NCBI RefSeq assembly: GCF_004118855.1
Contig: NZ_PDKF01000008.1
Coordinates: forward strand, 310,001-374,000
Source: Arcobacter sp. CECT 8983
Lineage (GTDB): Bacteria; Campylobacterota; Campylobacteria; Campylobacterales; Arcobacteraceae
Direction of reading: 5' to 3'
Length of the DNA: 64,000 bases
The position numbers and the translations under genes are program-made. The notes below the pieces were generated by a model. That model searched no databases, was not told the DNA's origin, and saw only the letters and a list, made by a program, of their open reading frames with translations. Positions 53,244 to 62,146 of this stretch are shown piece by piece (position 1 is the first letter of the stretch; every line of letters starts with the position of its first letter).

Positions 53244-54485
53244 ATGGTTGAAAAAAATCGTTGGCTAATGGCTTTAGCAGCAGTTGGTGTTCATATTTGT
53301 ATTGGGTCTGTATATGCATGGAGTGTGTATGTAAACCCAATTCAAACACAAATGAACTGGACTTTAACAGATGTAACAATAGCATTTTCTATTGCTATTT
53401 TCTTTTTAGGTTTAAGTGCAGCACTTATGGGTAAATTTGTTGAAAAAAATGGACCTAGAGTTTCTGCAATAATTTCTGCATCTTTATTTGCATTAGGAAC
53501 AGCTGGTTCTGGTTTAGCAATTTTAATGGAATCAAAAGCTTTATTATATTTCTTCTATGGAGTATTAGGTGGTTGTGGCTTAGGAATAGGTTATATTGCT
53601 CCTGTTTCAACACTTGTAAAATGGTTCCCTGATAAAAGAGGTATGGCAACTGGGCTTGCAATTATGGGCTTTGGTTTTGCTTCAGCTATTTGGGGTCCAA
53701 CAATTGAAATTTTGATTGCAAAAGTAGGAATTGCTTCAACATTTTTTATTTTAGGTGCAGCATACTTTGTTGTTATGTTTTCATCAGCATTATATTTAGA
53801 AAAACCAGAAGAAGATTATTTACCTACAAAGTTTAAAAACAAGCTAAAAGAGGGTAAAAAGAAATTAAAGAAAGATTTACAAACTTTAGGACTAAGTGAA
53901 GCTATTAAAACACCAAGGTTTTATGGACTTTGGGTGATGTTATTTATTAATGTAACTTGTGGAATTGCAATTATTGGTGTTGCTTCACCTTTATTACAAG
54001 AAGTAGTAGGTATCTCTGCAATAGCAGCAGCGGCAGCAGTTGGATTAATGGGAATCTTTAATGGTGCTGGAAGAATTTTTTGGGCTTCTTTAAGTGATTA
54101 TTTAACTAGACCTGTTGTATATATTATTTTCTTTTTAACACAAGCAATTGCATTTTATGTATTACCATCAATTACAGAAATTGTGATTTTCCAAGTTGTT
54201 TTATACTTTATTATGACTTGTTATGGTGGTGGTTTTGCCTCTATTCCAGCATATATTGGTGATATCTTTGGAACAAAAGAGCTTGGAGCTATTCATGGTT
54301 ATATCTTAACAGCATGGGCAGTAGCAGGTTTAGTTGGTCCACTTATTATATCTATTGTAAAAGATATTACAGGAAGTTATTCTCAAACACTTTATGTATT
54401 TGCAGGCTTCTTTATTATTGCACTATTTGTATCAATTGCAATGTTAATAAATATTAAATCAATTCAAAAAAAACAAAAGCATTAA
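53244..54485 (+). CDS. OFA-family major facilitator transporter
   Basis: 413 residues, twelve membrane segments. WLMALAAVGVHICIGSVYAWSVYVNPI (about 6-32) is the OFA (oxalate/formate antiporter family) start; GGCGLGIGYIAPVSTLVKWFPDKRGMATGLAIMGFGFASAIWGP (about 113-155) carries the MFS loop (FPDKRG). YGGGFASIPAYIGDIFGTKELGAIHG is likewise OFA. The family includes monocarboxylate and formate exchangers, cargo unknown here. Followed by a ZIP-like gene after 60 bases. Confidence 0.92.
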   Translation: MVEKNRWLMALAAVGVHICIGSVYAWSVYVNPIQTQMNWTLTDVTIAFSIAIFFLGLSAALMGKFVEKNGPRVSAIISASLFALGTAGSGLAILMESKALLYFFYGVLGGCGLGIGYIAPVSTLVKWFPDKRGMATGLAIMGFGFASAIWGPTIEILIAKVGIASTFFILGAAYFVVMFSSALYLEKPEEDYLPTKFKNKLKEGKKKLKKDLQTLGLSEAIKTPRFYGLWVMLFINVTCGIAIIGVASPLLQEVVGISAIAAAAAVGLMGIFNGAGRIFWASLSDYLTRPVVYIIFFLTQAIAFYVLPSITEIVIFQVVLYFIMTCYGGGFASIPAYIGDIFGTKELGAIHGYILTAWAVAGLVGPLIISIVKDITGSYSQTLYVFAGFFIIALFVSIAMLINIKSIQKKQKH

Positions 54486-54501
54486 TCTAAATAGGTTATA
54501 A

Positions 54502-54545
54502 AAAGACTCTATGATATAATCTTTTTTTATATTTATGGAGTCTTT
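54502..54545 (+). promoter_or_regulatory. Promoter within an inverted repeat that covers the ribosome site of the ZIP-like gene
   Basis: AAAGACTC (54502-54509) pairs with GAGTCTTT (54538-54545), which includes the GGAG ribosome site directly before the ATG (54546). TATAAT at 54515-54520 lies between the arms and would start transcription near 54527, after the left arm. So only read-through RNA from the upstream gene can hide the ribosome site. This is a possible switch, by inference. Confidence 0.45.
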
Positions 54546-55253
54546 ATGCCTTACAAAATAATTATATTTGCCTTTCTAGCAGGTTCTACTGTATTTATTG
54601 GTGGATTATTATCTTACTTTTTTGAAAAAACTGTTTTAAATAGAAAAACAAAAATTGAAATAATTCATTTTTTAACAGCTTTTGCAACAGGAATAATGCT
54701 TGCAGCTGTTTCTTTTGTATTAGTTCCCAAAGGAATGCATAATTTAACTGTTAGTTTTAGTATTTTTATATTCTTACTTGGTGCTATTGTTTTTTATTTT
54801 TTAGATGATTATATACATAAAAACTCTGCTTCTATACCACAGTTTCTTTCAATGCTTTTAGATTTTATTCCTGAATCTATTGCATTAGGTGCTGTGTTTA
54901 TGTATGACTATCATACAGGTGTTTTATTAGCTATTTTTATTGCATGCCAAAACCTACCTGAAGCTTTTACTTCATATATTGAATTAAGGTCTTCTGCTTT
55001 TTCAATCGCAAAAGCTTTAACTATGCTGTTTTTTCTTAGTTTTATTGGTGTAATATTTTCTTTGATAGGTTTTTATCTTTTAAAGGATAATACAGAACTT
55101 ACTTCTTCTTTAATGCTTTTTGCAGCAGGTGGAATTTTATACCTTATTTTTGAAGATATAGCACCATCTATGAAGTTAAAAAATAGTAGATTTATTGCGT
55201 TTGGAGTGAATTTAGGGTTTATTGTAGGTATGTTAGGTGAAGCACTTGTTTAA
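54546..55253 (+). CDS. ZIP-like metal transporter with altered metal site
   Basis: 235 residues with eight membrane segments. LLDFIPESIALGAVFMYDYHTG (about 104-125) is the ZIP helix IV motif but reads DFIPES where ZIPs have HxxPEG; helix V reads IACQNLPEAFTSYIEL, QNLPEA for HxxPEA-like. FAAGGILYLIFEDIAPSMK matches the last helix. Loss of the central histidines implies a changed substrate or none. An SD GGAG overlaps the inverted repeat. A bidirectional hairpin separates it from the convergent GGDEF/EAL gene. Confidence 0.75.
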   Translation: MPYKIIIFAFLAGSTVFIGGLLSYFFEKTVLNRKTKIEIIHFLTAFATGIMLAAVSFVLVPKGMHNLTVSFSIFIFLLGAIVFYFLDDYIHKNSASIPQFLSMLLDFIPESIALGAVFMYDYHTGVLLAIFIACQNLPEAFTSYIELRSSAFSIAKALTMLFFLSFIGVIFSLIGFYLLKDNTELTSSLMLFAAGGILYLIFEDIAPSMKLKNSRFIAFGVNLGFIVGMLGEALV

Positions 55254-55261
55254 AGTGCTTC
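55239..55261. terminator. Bidirectional terminator between the ZIP-like and GGDEF/EAL genes
   Basis: GAAGCACTT (55239-55247), loop GTTTA, AAGTGCTTC (55253-55261), then ATTTTATTT on the plus strand. Nine perfect pairs across the stop codon of the ZIP-like gene and just before the stop of the convergent gene. Confidence 0.75.
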
Positions 55262-55264
55262 ATT

Positions 55265-57826
55265 TTATTTAAGAGAAATAAACTCTTCAGAAGGTTTTCC
55301 TATGTGGTAACCTTGACAATAGTCTATATCTAGTTCATCTAAAGTTTCAACAATCTCTTGATTTTCTACAAACTCAGCAATTGTTTGTACGTTTAATTCT
55401 TTTGCTAAAGTAACAATAGAATTAACAAAAGCTTTATCTTTTTCATCTTTGTTAATATTTATAATAAAATCACCATCAATTTTTAAATAATCAATAGGGA
55501 ATTTCTTAATATAGTGGAATGATGAGAAACCAGAACCAAAGTCATCAATAGCAAATTTATAACCTTCTTGTTTTAAGTTATGTACAAACTTTTCAAGTAA
55601 AGAGAAGTTTTTAACTGTCTCTCTTTCTGTTATTTCAAATACTATTTTTTCTTTATCAATATTATATTTATTTACTAAAATATTAATTTGATTTATAAAA
55701 TCATTTACAATTAGAGATTTAGGAGAAAGATTTATAAATAAAAGTCCTTCATAGTTTGTAGATTGTATTTTTTCAAAGGCTTTTTCAATAACCATTAAAT
55801 CCATCTTATTGATTAAACCTCTAGCTTCTGCAATTTCTATAAACTCAAAGGCAGAGAATACTTTGTCACTATGTTTGATTCTCATAAGAAGTTCATGAAT
55901 TACAAGATCATTATTATTACTTAATCCTGGTCTAATAGGTTGGAAATATGGGAATATTTCATTATTTTCAATTGCAGAAATAAGTAGTGCAGATTTTTCT
56001 TGGTTTACTTTTAAAATCTCCGATACATTATCTTTTGTTGGAAGTTTGATCGAGTTTTTACCTTCATCTTTTGCTTCATACATCATGTGATCTGCAATTA
56101 TAAACATCTCTTTTTGTGAAGTTGTATGTTCAGGATAAACAGAAATACCAATAGAAATAGTAATACCAACATAAGTGTTATCTGGAGCTAAAAGTTTTTC
56201 ATTCTCAATTTTTTGCGAAATTCTTTTTGCAACAGTTTGAGCACCATTTGCATCGCATTCTGGTAAGATAATAGTAAATTCATCGCCACCATATCTAGCA
56301 ACAATATCTTCATCTCTTTTTTCTTCTTCTAGAATATCTGCAATTGTTTGTAAGAATTTATCTCCAAAAGCATGTCCAAAATTATCGTTTATAGGTTTGA
56401 AGTTATCACAATCAATAATCATTAAAGCAAAAGAATAATCATGTTTTTTTGCTCTTTTGATTTCATAAATCATCATATCATTAAAAACTCTTTGATTAAA
56501 TAGATCAGTTAATGGATCTCTTGCTGCATAATATTCTAAATCTTGTGTATATTTATTAATAGCTTTTACTGAACCAACAAGATTTGCCATAGTTGTTAAA
56601 ATAGAGTCAACAACAATATATCTAATTGGGTCAGTTGATAAAACAGATTGTAGTCCAATTCCTACAATACCACCGATTTTTGGTGCATCTAAGAATAGAG
56701 ATTTAGATCTATATTCTATATCTTCTCTTTTTAGATTGTCAAGCTTTTTATTTCTATTTGCAATTATATGTTTGATATTAAAATCTGTCATACCTTTAAA
56801 GTATTCAGAATTCTTAATCATATTATTTGTATATTCTTCAAATACAATTTTTACTTCTTCTTTAGGAACTCCTAGCCAAAAAATATCAACTTCAAATTGG
56901 TCATCATCTACTCTAAACATAGTCATTAAAGTATATGTTTCCATAATTTTGTTGATTTCTAAAAGTAAATCACTAATGTATTCTCTCCAGTCTTTTACTA
57001 CATCTGAAGTAATAATAAATTTGTCAAGAAGTTTAATCTCAAACTCTAATAACTCTTTATCTACAGCTACATTTTTAAGCTTTTCAGCCATATTATCTAC
57101 ATTTTTAATAATCTCATTGAACTCTTTAAAATAAAGGTCAATATTTTTAGAGTCAAATTGTTTAAAATCATCTACTGAGTTTATTCCTTCTACTTTTTCT
57201 TTAAAAAGGTCAAGGTTTTTAGTTATTTTTTTGCTTGTATATCTTGATGAAATAAATGCAGAAATAAAGAATATAGGTATGATAATTAAAAAGAAAATGG
57301 TAAATTGAAATTTTGATTCAGCAAAGATTGTATTTAAATCTTGTTTTACTTCAACTGCTCCTAAAACATCTCCTACTTTTGCATTTGCATGACACATTAA
57401 ACACTCATTAGAAGCTTTTAAAGGAATTATATTTCTAGTAACATTATCTTCAAAAGATTTGTACTCTTTAATATCTCCTTTTAAGATATTAACTAAAGTA
57501 TTATCTTTTGGTTTTTCTTTAATATCTCCAAAAAGCTCTTTAACAATATCAGCTCTATAAATATTAATTTCATAATTAGTACCTTCAAAGTTTTTTTCTA
57601 ATGATTCTGTAAACATCTTTAAATCTTCTCTACTCCAACCTTTTCTCATAATTTGATACATAGATGAAAAGATTTGATTAGATATTGTAGTAGAATGCTC
57701 GATTGACTCTTTTTTTGTTAATGAGGTATGCAAATATGTACTAAAAAAGAAGCATATTAGAAAAATGATTGATACTAAAATAATTTTACTAGAGAAAATA
57801 TAATTTTTAAATGTTTTTGTGTTCAT
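55265..57826 (-). CDS. Membrane sensor with c-heme motif, GGDEF and EAL domains
   Basis: 853 residues. Membrane segments (about 13-32 and 175-195) flank a periplasmic domain with CLMCH (142-146), a c-type heme motif as in DUF3365/Tll0287-like sensors. A cytoplasmic helical and GAF-like part follows. GGDEF: ARYGGDEFTIILPE near residue 514; EAL domain with HELLMR, IDDFGSGFSSFHYIKKF, and LKIDGDFI; the EAL box is ELL. It could make or break cyclic di-GMP in response to redox, NO or oxygen via heme. Which activity dominates is undecided: both catalytic motifs look kept. Confidence 0.88.
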   Translation of the reverse strand: MNTKTFKNYIFSSKIILVSIIFLICFFFSTYLHTSLTKKESIEHSTTISNQIFSSMYQIMRKGWSREDLKMFTESLEKNFEGTNYEINIYRADIVKELFGDIKEKPKDNTLVNILKGDIKEYKSFEDNVTRNIIPLKASNECLMCHANAKVGDVLGAVEVKQDLNTIFAESKFQFTIFFLIIIPIFFISAFISSRYTSKKITKNLDLFKEKVEGINSVDDFKQFDSKNIDLYFKEFNEIIKNVDNMAEKLKNVAVDKELLEFEIKLLDKFIITSDVVKDWREYISDLLLEINKIMETYTLMTMFRVDDDQFEVDIFWLGVPKEEVKIVFEEYTNNMIKNSEYFKGMTDFNIKHIIANRNKKLDNLKREDIEYRSKSLFLDAPKIGGIVGIGLQSVLSTDPIRYIVVDSILTTMANLVGSVKAINKYTQDLEYYAARDPLTDLFNQRVFNDMMIYEIKRAKKHDYSFALMIIDCDNFKPINDNFGHAFGDKFLQTIADILEEEKRDEDIVARYGGDEFTIILPECDANGAQTVAKRISQKIENEKLLAPDNTYVGITISIGISVYPEHTTSQKEMFIIADHMMYEAKDEGKNSIKLPTKDNVSEILKVNQEKSALLISAIENNEIFPYFQPIRPGLSNNNDLVIHELLMRIKHSDKVFSAFEFIEIAEARGLINKMDLMVIEKAFEKIQSTNYEGLLFINLSPKSLIVNDFINQINILVNKYNIDKEKIVFEITERETVKNFSLLEKFVHNLKQEGYKFAIDDFGSGFSSFHYIKKFPIDYLKIDGDFIININKDEKDKAFVNSIVTLAKELNVQTIAEFVENQEIVETLDELDIDYCQGYHIGKPSEEFISLK

Positions 57827-57936
57827 AAAGAGCCTTATAAATGGATTTAATAATATTTTTTAAAATTATAAAATACCGAAATCCCCATTATATAAAGCTT
57901 AGCTCTAGTTGAAATTAATTATATACTTAGACTACT

Positions 57937-58626
57937 TTATATGTTTCTTACATCAATAAAACTACCACTTTCAAACTCATTTTTCGTTTTTAAAACTTCA
58001 AATAATCTTTTTGCTGCAGCTTCAGGCTTTTGAATTTCTCCATTTTTTAGTTTTTTTGCTGAAGTAAATATTTCATCATCAATATCGAATCTAATATAAT
58101 CAGTCATTGGTGTTTCAATAACTCCAGGAGCTATAGCAAGTAGTTTTGTATCTAACATCTCTTTGGCATAAAGATTTAATAACATATTTAAAGATGATTT
58201 TGATAAAGAGTATGAACCCCAACCTTTAGAACCATTTTTAGAAGCACCTGATGAAATACCAACTACAGTATTTGTTTTTAATGTTGCTAAAATATCAAGT
58301 AACTCTTTATTTGCAAAAACATTTAAGTTTAGTACTTCTTGTATCTCTTTTGTTTCAAGCTTTGTTATCTCTTTGATTTCTCCTAGCATTCCTGCATTCA
58401 AAAAAACAGTATCTATTTCTTTTATATTTGTTATAAATGTACTTAATTCAATTTTGATAGATTCTATTTTTGATAAGTCAAACTCTTTAAAAAAAAAGTT
58501 TTTATGTTCTATTTTAGGTTTTCTTCTACTTATCCCAAATACTTTATATCCTTTTTCTAAGTATAGTTTTGTAAGTGCTAAACCAAGTCCCGAACTACAA
58601 CCAGTTATTAAGATGTTTTTGTTCAT
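57937..58626 (-). CDS. Short-chain dehydrogenase/reductase
   Basis: 229 residues from ATG at 58626, whose A is the last base of the preceding gene's stop (TAATG). Rossmann start NILITGCSSGLGLALTKLY (about 4-22), NAG in VFLNAGMLGE (about 79-88), VGISSGASKNGSKGWGSYSLSKSSLNML with catalytic Ser, Tyr and Lys (YSLSK, about 134-161). NAD(P)-dependent oxidoreductase; substrate unknown. GGAG lies eight bases upstream. An alternative ATG is at 58641. Confidence 0.88.
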   Translation of the reverse strand: MNKNILITGCSSGLGLALTKLYLEKGYKVFGISRRKPKIEHKNFFFKEFDLSKIESIKIELSTFITNIKEIDTVFLNAGMLGEIKEITKLETKEIQEVLNLNVFANKELLDILATLKTNTVVGISSGASKNGSKGWGSYSLSKSSLNMLLNLYAKEMLDTKLLAIAPGVIETPMTDYIRFDIDDEIFTSAKKLKNGEIQKPEAAAKRLFEVLKTKNEFESGSFIDVRNI

Positions 58627-59135
58627 TATTTTAACTCCCATTTATATTGTTTATCATTTTTTACTTTTGAAAAATATAGTTTTCCAGCATTTCTCCAAGC
58701 ATCTAAAACAATACTATTTCTAAAAGAGATATCTTTTCTTGTAAGGATTAATGCTGTGTGTTCAAAATAGTTATTCCGATTTGAAACAATTTTTTTAAAT
58801 TTAAAACTTTTAAAGTCTTTATAGTTTATATATTTTAATAAATCATTTGCATAATGATAACACAAACCCTTTTCCTTTAGGTTAAGATTTATTAATGTGT
58901 TATGAATTAATGGATGTGTATTTACTCCATAACTTTCTGCAAGAAAAGAAGAGTAAAGAATAATACTTTTAGAAAACTCTTCAGCCTCTTGTTTGTCAAT
59001 ATATGAAGATGAATTAACTATAAGATTTGTTAGTTTTTTTGAGTTATCTTTAATTTCATTTTTTATTAAAGCATTTTTGTTTGAACAAGCTGCAAAAAAT
59101 AAAACAATAGATAAATAAAATATAAAATTTTTCAT
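58626..59135 (-). CDS. Lipoprotein with possible Cys-His-Asp site
   Basis: 169 residues. Lipoprotein signal MKNFIFYLSIVLFFAAC with acylated Cys17. The mature domain has KEKGLCYHYANDLLKYI (Cys92), FEHTALILTRKD (His126) and SIVLDAWRNAGKLYF (Asp145), a Cys-His-Asp order as in transglutaminase- or papain-like proteins. No family is recognised and activity is a hypothesis. Translationally coupled to the SDR gene. It faces the periplasm. Confidence 0.7.
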   Translation of the reverse strand: MKNFIFYLSIVLFFAACSNKNALIKNEIKDNSKKLTNLIVNSSSYIDKQEAEEFSKSIILYSSFLAESYGVNTHPLIHNTLINLNLKEKGLCYHYANDLLKYINYKDFKSFKFKKIVSNRNNYFEHTALILTRKDISFRNSIVLDAWRNAGKLYFSKVKNDKQYKWELK

Positions 59136-59191
59136 TTGCTTATTATAATTTTATTATATTAAACCGACTTTACAAATGGTGTTTCTTTGGC

Positions 59192-59197
59192 TATAAT
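59192..59197 (+). promoter_or_regulatory. -10 box upstream of 59218 gene
   Basis: TATAAT at 59192-59197, 20 bases before the ATG. The message would have a leader of about 14 bases without any Shine-Dalgarno sequence (AAAACTAATAAAAT). A second near-leaderless candidate in the window. Confidence 0.5.
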
Positions 59198-59217
59198 CGT
59201 CCCAAAACTAATAAAAT

Positions 59218-60375
59218 ATGGAGAAAGAGGATAAAATCTTCTTATACAGAGTGCGTCATTTAAAAATAAGTCAAGATATAAAAAATTTAAATTTTTCAAA
59301 AATCGAAGAAAATCTATTCTATTATAAATATGATCTAAGAAATATAAAGCCACTTTTAAAATCAAATGAACAAGATGTTTCAATCGAAAATTTGGCAACC
59401 TTTAATAGTTTTAAAGGTGAGGTATATGAAAATATTATTTATGAGCTACTTTTAGAGTATGCTTCTAATAATAAGTTTATTAAACAGTTTATTTTAAAAG
59501 GTCCACATCAAAATAGAATTGATGGTGAGTATAAAACAGGACTTATGATTGATAGAAGTCTTCAGATTGTTTATAAATCAAACTATAAAGATATTTCAGA
59601 GTTTGATGCACTATTTTTCACAGATGATGCTTTATATTTTGTTGAAATGAGTACTTCCAAAAAGACTGTAAGTTTAAATAAAAGACTTGATAAAAAATAT
59701 GCATTATTAAAATTGCTTTTTCCAAATCTACATATTAGAGCTTTAATTATTCTAACAGAAGGAACGGTAGGTTTAAAAAGATTTCCTGCTTATTGTACTA
59801 TTTGGATTACTAAAGATTTAGAAGATATTGATTTTCTTAAAAAGATAGTATTCAATAGAAAGAAAAAAGGCTTTAAGACTAAATTTACAGATGAAAAATT
59901 TATAGAAGCTTATACAATTAGACACAAAAGGTTTATATATTTCCAAACATTAGAGTGGATATTAAAAAAATCAAGACAAAATAGTGAATGTTTAGTTGAT
60001 TTAAACTTTTTAAAATCCAAAAGACTTATAAACTTTTTTGATATATATACAAAACTTTATGTAGGGTTTTTAAATATAGATGATTTTAAAAAATTAGTTC
60101 CAAGTTATGATGGTGAGATTTTAAATATCTTTGTGACAATTGAAAAAATAAACAGTAGTGATTTTGATATCGTTTATTATGTAAAAAATAAAAATGGTAA
60201 ATTAAGGCGTGTTAGAGTTACAAAAAAAGAACCATCTATAAAAGAGAAAGAATTAGATGGTTTCACAAATGCAGAAGTTAGGTTCATGAAATATCTTATT
60301 GAAGATAAATATTATTTAAGTTTTGATGATATAAAAACTCTAAGACCCCAACTAAAAACTGGACTCAAACAGTAG
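59218..60375 (+). CDS. Uncharacterised protein with PD-(D/E)XK-like motif
   Basis: 385 residues, family not recognised. FKGEVYENIIYELLLEYA (Glu68, helix) followed by EFDALFFTDDALYFVEMSTSKK (Asp130, Glu143, Lys148) is in the order of a PD-(D/E)XK nuclease core, though E-x-K is stretched. The C-terminal half is helical and basic, with KNGKLRRVRVTKKEPS. Soluble, no signal peptide. It overlaps the convergent L,D-transpeptidase gene by 24 bases. Nuclease function is a hypothesis. Confidence 0.6.
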   Translation: MEKEDKIFLYRVRHLKISQDIKNLNFSKIEENLFYYKYDLRNIKPLLKSNEQDVSIENLATFNSFKGEVYENIIYELLLEYASNNKFIKQFILKGPHQNRIDGEYKTGLMIDRSLQIVYKSNYKDISEFDALFFTDDALYFVEMSTSKKTVSLNKRLDKKYALLKLLFPNLHIRALIILTEGTVGLKRFPAYCTIWITKDLEDIDFLKKIVFNRKKKGFKTKFTDEKFIEAYTIRHKRFIYFQTLEWILKKSRQNSECLVDLNFLKSKRLINFFDIYTKLYVGFLNIDDFKKLVPSYDGEILNIFVTIEKINSSDFDIVYYVKNKNGKLRRVRVTKKEPSIKEKELDGFTNAEVRFMKYLIEDKYYLSFDDIKTLRPQLKTGLKQ

Positions 60376-61980
60376 TTTTGATTGTATTTTGTCATAGTTA
60401 TATATATCATCTCTAAATTGTAATTTATTGTTTTCTACCCATGCAGTTAAGTAAACTATATGAATAGGAATTTTTTTGTTTAACTTATAATCACTCTCTT
60501 CAAATTTTTTGATAACTTCTATATTCTCTTTATTTAATGTAATAATATTTTCAAATAGTTCAAAGGGTTTTTCCAACCTTATACAACCATGTGAGAAAGC
60601 TTTTTTATTCATTCTAAAATATTGTTTTTCAGGTGTATCATGAAGATAAACAGAATATTGGTTTGGAAATAAAAACTTAACCTTTCCAAGAGGATTTGAT
60701 CCACCTGGAGTTTGTATAAATCTCATTGGAGCTTCTTTGGGAGTACCTATTAAATCATTATTTAAATACATACTCCAGTCTACATTACTAACATCAAACT
60801 CTAAAGACTTAACATCCCAGTTTTCAAAAACTTTTATACTCTCTTTTGAAAGATAATCAGCATCCTTTGCAAGTTTAGGAATAATCTCTTTTTTTACAAT
60901 AGTTTGAGGAATTTTCCAATAAGGGTTAAGTATGATTTCTGACATTTTATGACTAAAAATAGGTGTTGGAAACTTTTTCTTACCTACTATAACATTCATT
61001 TTCAAGTTAAGCTTTTCTTGTTCAAAATATTTTAATTTATAAGCTGGAATATTTATTAAAATATATTTTTCTCCAAGATTTCGTGGAAGCCATCTCATTC
61101 TTTCTAGATTTACTCTTAATTGTTTTACTTTTTCTTTAATAGGTGTATTTAGTTTATCTATAGTATTTTTTCCTATTATTCCATCTGTTATAAGTCCATA
61201 TCTTTTTTGGAAATTTATTACTGCTTTAAAAAGCTTATCATCAAAATAGTATTGACAATTTTTAACTATTTTAGAACATTCTTTAGAGTCTATATCTTTA
61301 CTTTGATATAGTCTTTTTCGTATATAATCAATATGAGGATAGAAGTTTCCTTTTTTTAAAGGTCTTGTAATTTGAGGAATCTTTGTATATCCACCATTAT
61401 TTTCAATTTTTTCTAATCTAATTATCTCTTTTTCAAGATCTTGAGCATATGGGAAAGTATAGTTTACTTGATGTATTGCATAATTTATATCATTTTTTTC
61501 CATTGAGTCTTTGAGCAATTTAATATGGTTTTTTCTCACTTCATATTTTGACCATTTTGCTTTTATTTCATTTTCTTCTTCAAGTTTTTGCAGTTCTTCT
61601 ACAAATTTTTTCCAATTTATAAATCCTTTTGCTAAATAGTTCATATATTGTTCATATGTTTTTGTTAGAAGAATATCAAGTTGAATTCTTGTCTCTTGAT
61701 TTAGATAGTCTCTATGTTCTAATAAGTTTTCGATTTTCTTTAAATTAAATAATTTATCTAGAAATGGTTTAAGTATTTTGTCTTTTTTAATCTCTTTTAT
61801 TAAATTAAAAGCAATATCTTTAACTTGATTATTCTGATCAATCCAGATAGTTTCTTTATTAAAAGCATAATAGTATTTTCTGATTTTTTCATCAGTGCTT
61901 TGAATTGTTAATTCATCTGAAAAAATAGAAGAGTTAAATATAAAAGTATTAATAATAAAAGCGAATAAGTAAAATCTCAT
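60352..61980 (-). CDS. L,D-transpeptidase (YcbB-like)
   Basis: 542 residues. Signal peptide RFYLFAFIINTFIFNSSIFS. A helical N-terminal region (about 30-230), a peptidoglycan-binding domain (DDKLFKAVINFQKRYGLITDGIIGKNTIDKLN, about 247-278), then the YkuD domain ending in MNKKAFSHGCIRLEKPFELF with the catalytic Cys in HGCIRL. It makes 3-3 crosslinks in peptidoglycan in the periplasm. Length matches YcbB (about 615) loosely. Overlaps the convergent gene. Confidence 0.9.
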   Translation of the reverse strand: MRFYLFAFIINTFIFNSSIFSDELTIQSTDEKIRKYYYAFNKETIWIDQNNQVKDIAFNLIKEIKKDKILKPFLDKLFNLKKIENLLEHRDYLNQETRIQLDILLTKTYEQYMNYLAKGFINWKKFVEELQKLEEENEIKAKWSKYEVRKNHIKLLKDSMEKNDINYAIHQVNYTFPYAQDLEKEIIRLEKIENNGGYTKIPQITRPLKKGNFYPHIDYIRKRLYQSKDIDSKECSKIVKNCQYYFDDKLFKAVINFQKRYGLITDGIIGKNTIDKLNTPIKEKVKQLRVNLERMRWLPRNLGEKYILINIPAYKLKYFEQEKLNLKMNVIVGKKKFPTPIFSHKMSEIILNPYWKIPQTIVKKEIIPKLAKDADYLSKESIKVFENWDVKSLEFDVSNVDWSMYLNNDLIGTPKEAPMRFIQTPGGSNPLGKVKFLFPNQYSVYLHDTPEKQYFRMNKKAFSHGCIRLEKPFELFENIITLNKENIEVIKKFEESDYKLNKKIPIHIVYLTAWVENNKLQFRDDIYNYDKIQSKLLFESSF

Positions 61981-62146
61981 ATTTAATAACCAATTTAGTT
62001 TTTTTCATTATAGGTTATTTTAACTAAATATATTAATAAAAGTAAAAAAATAAAAATTAGTATAAAAACTTAATGATACATTCTGTTATATTTAAACTAA
62101 TTTTAAGAAATGGAATAATACAATTTAATATTATAAGGAGCTTATT

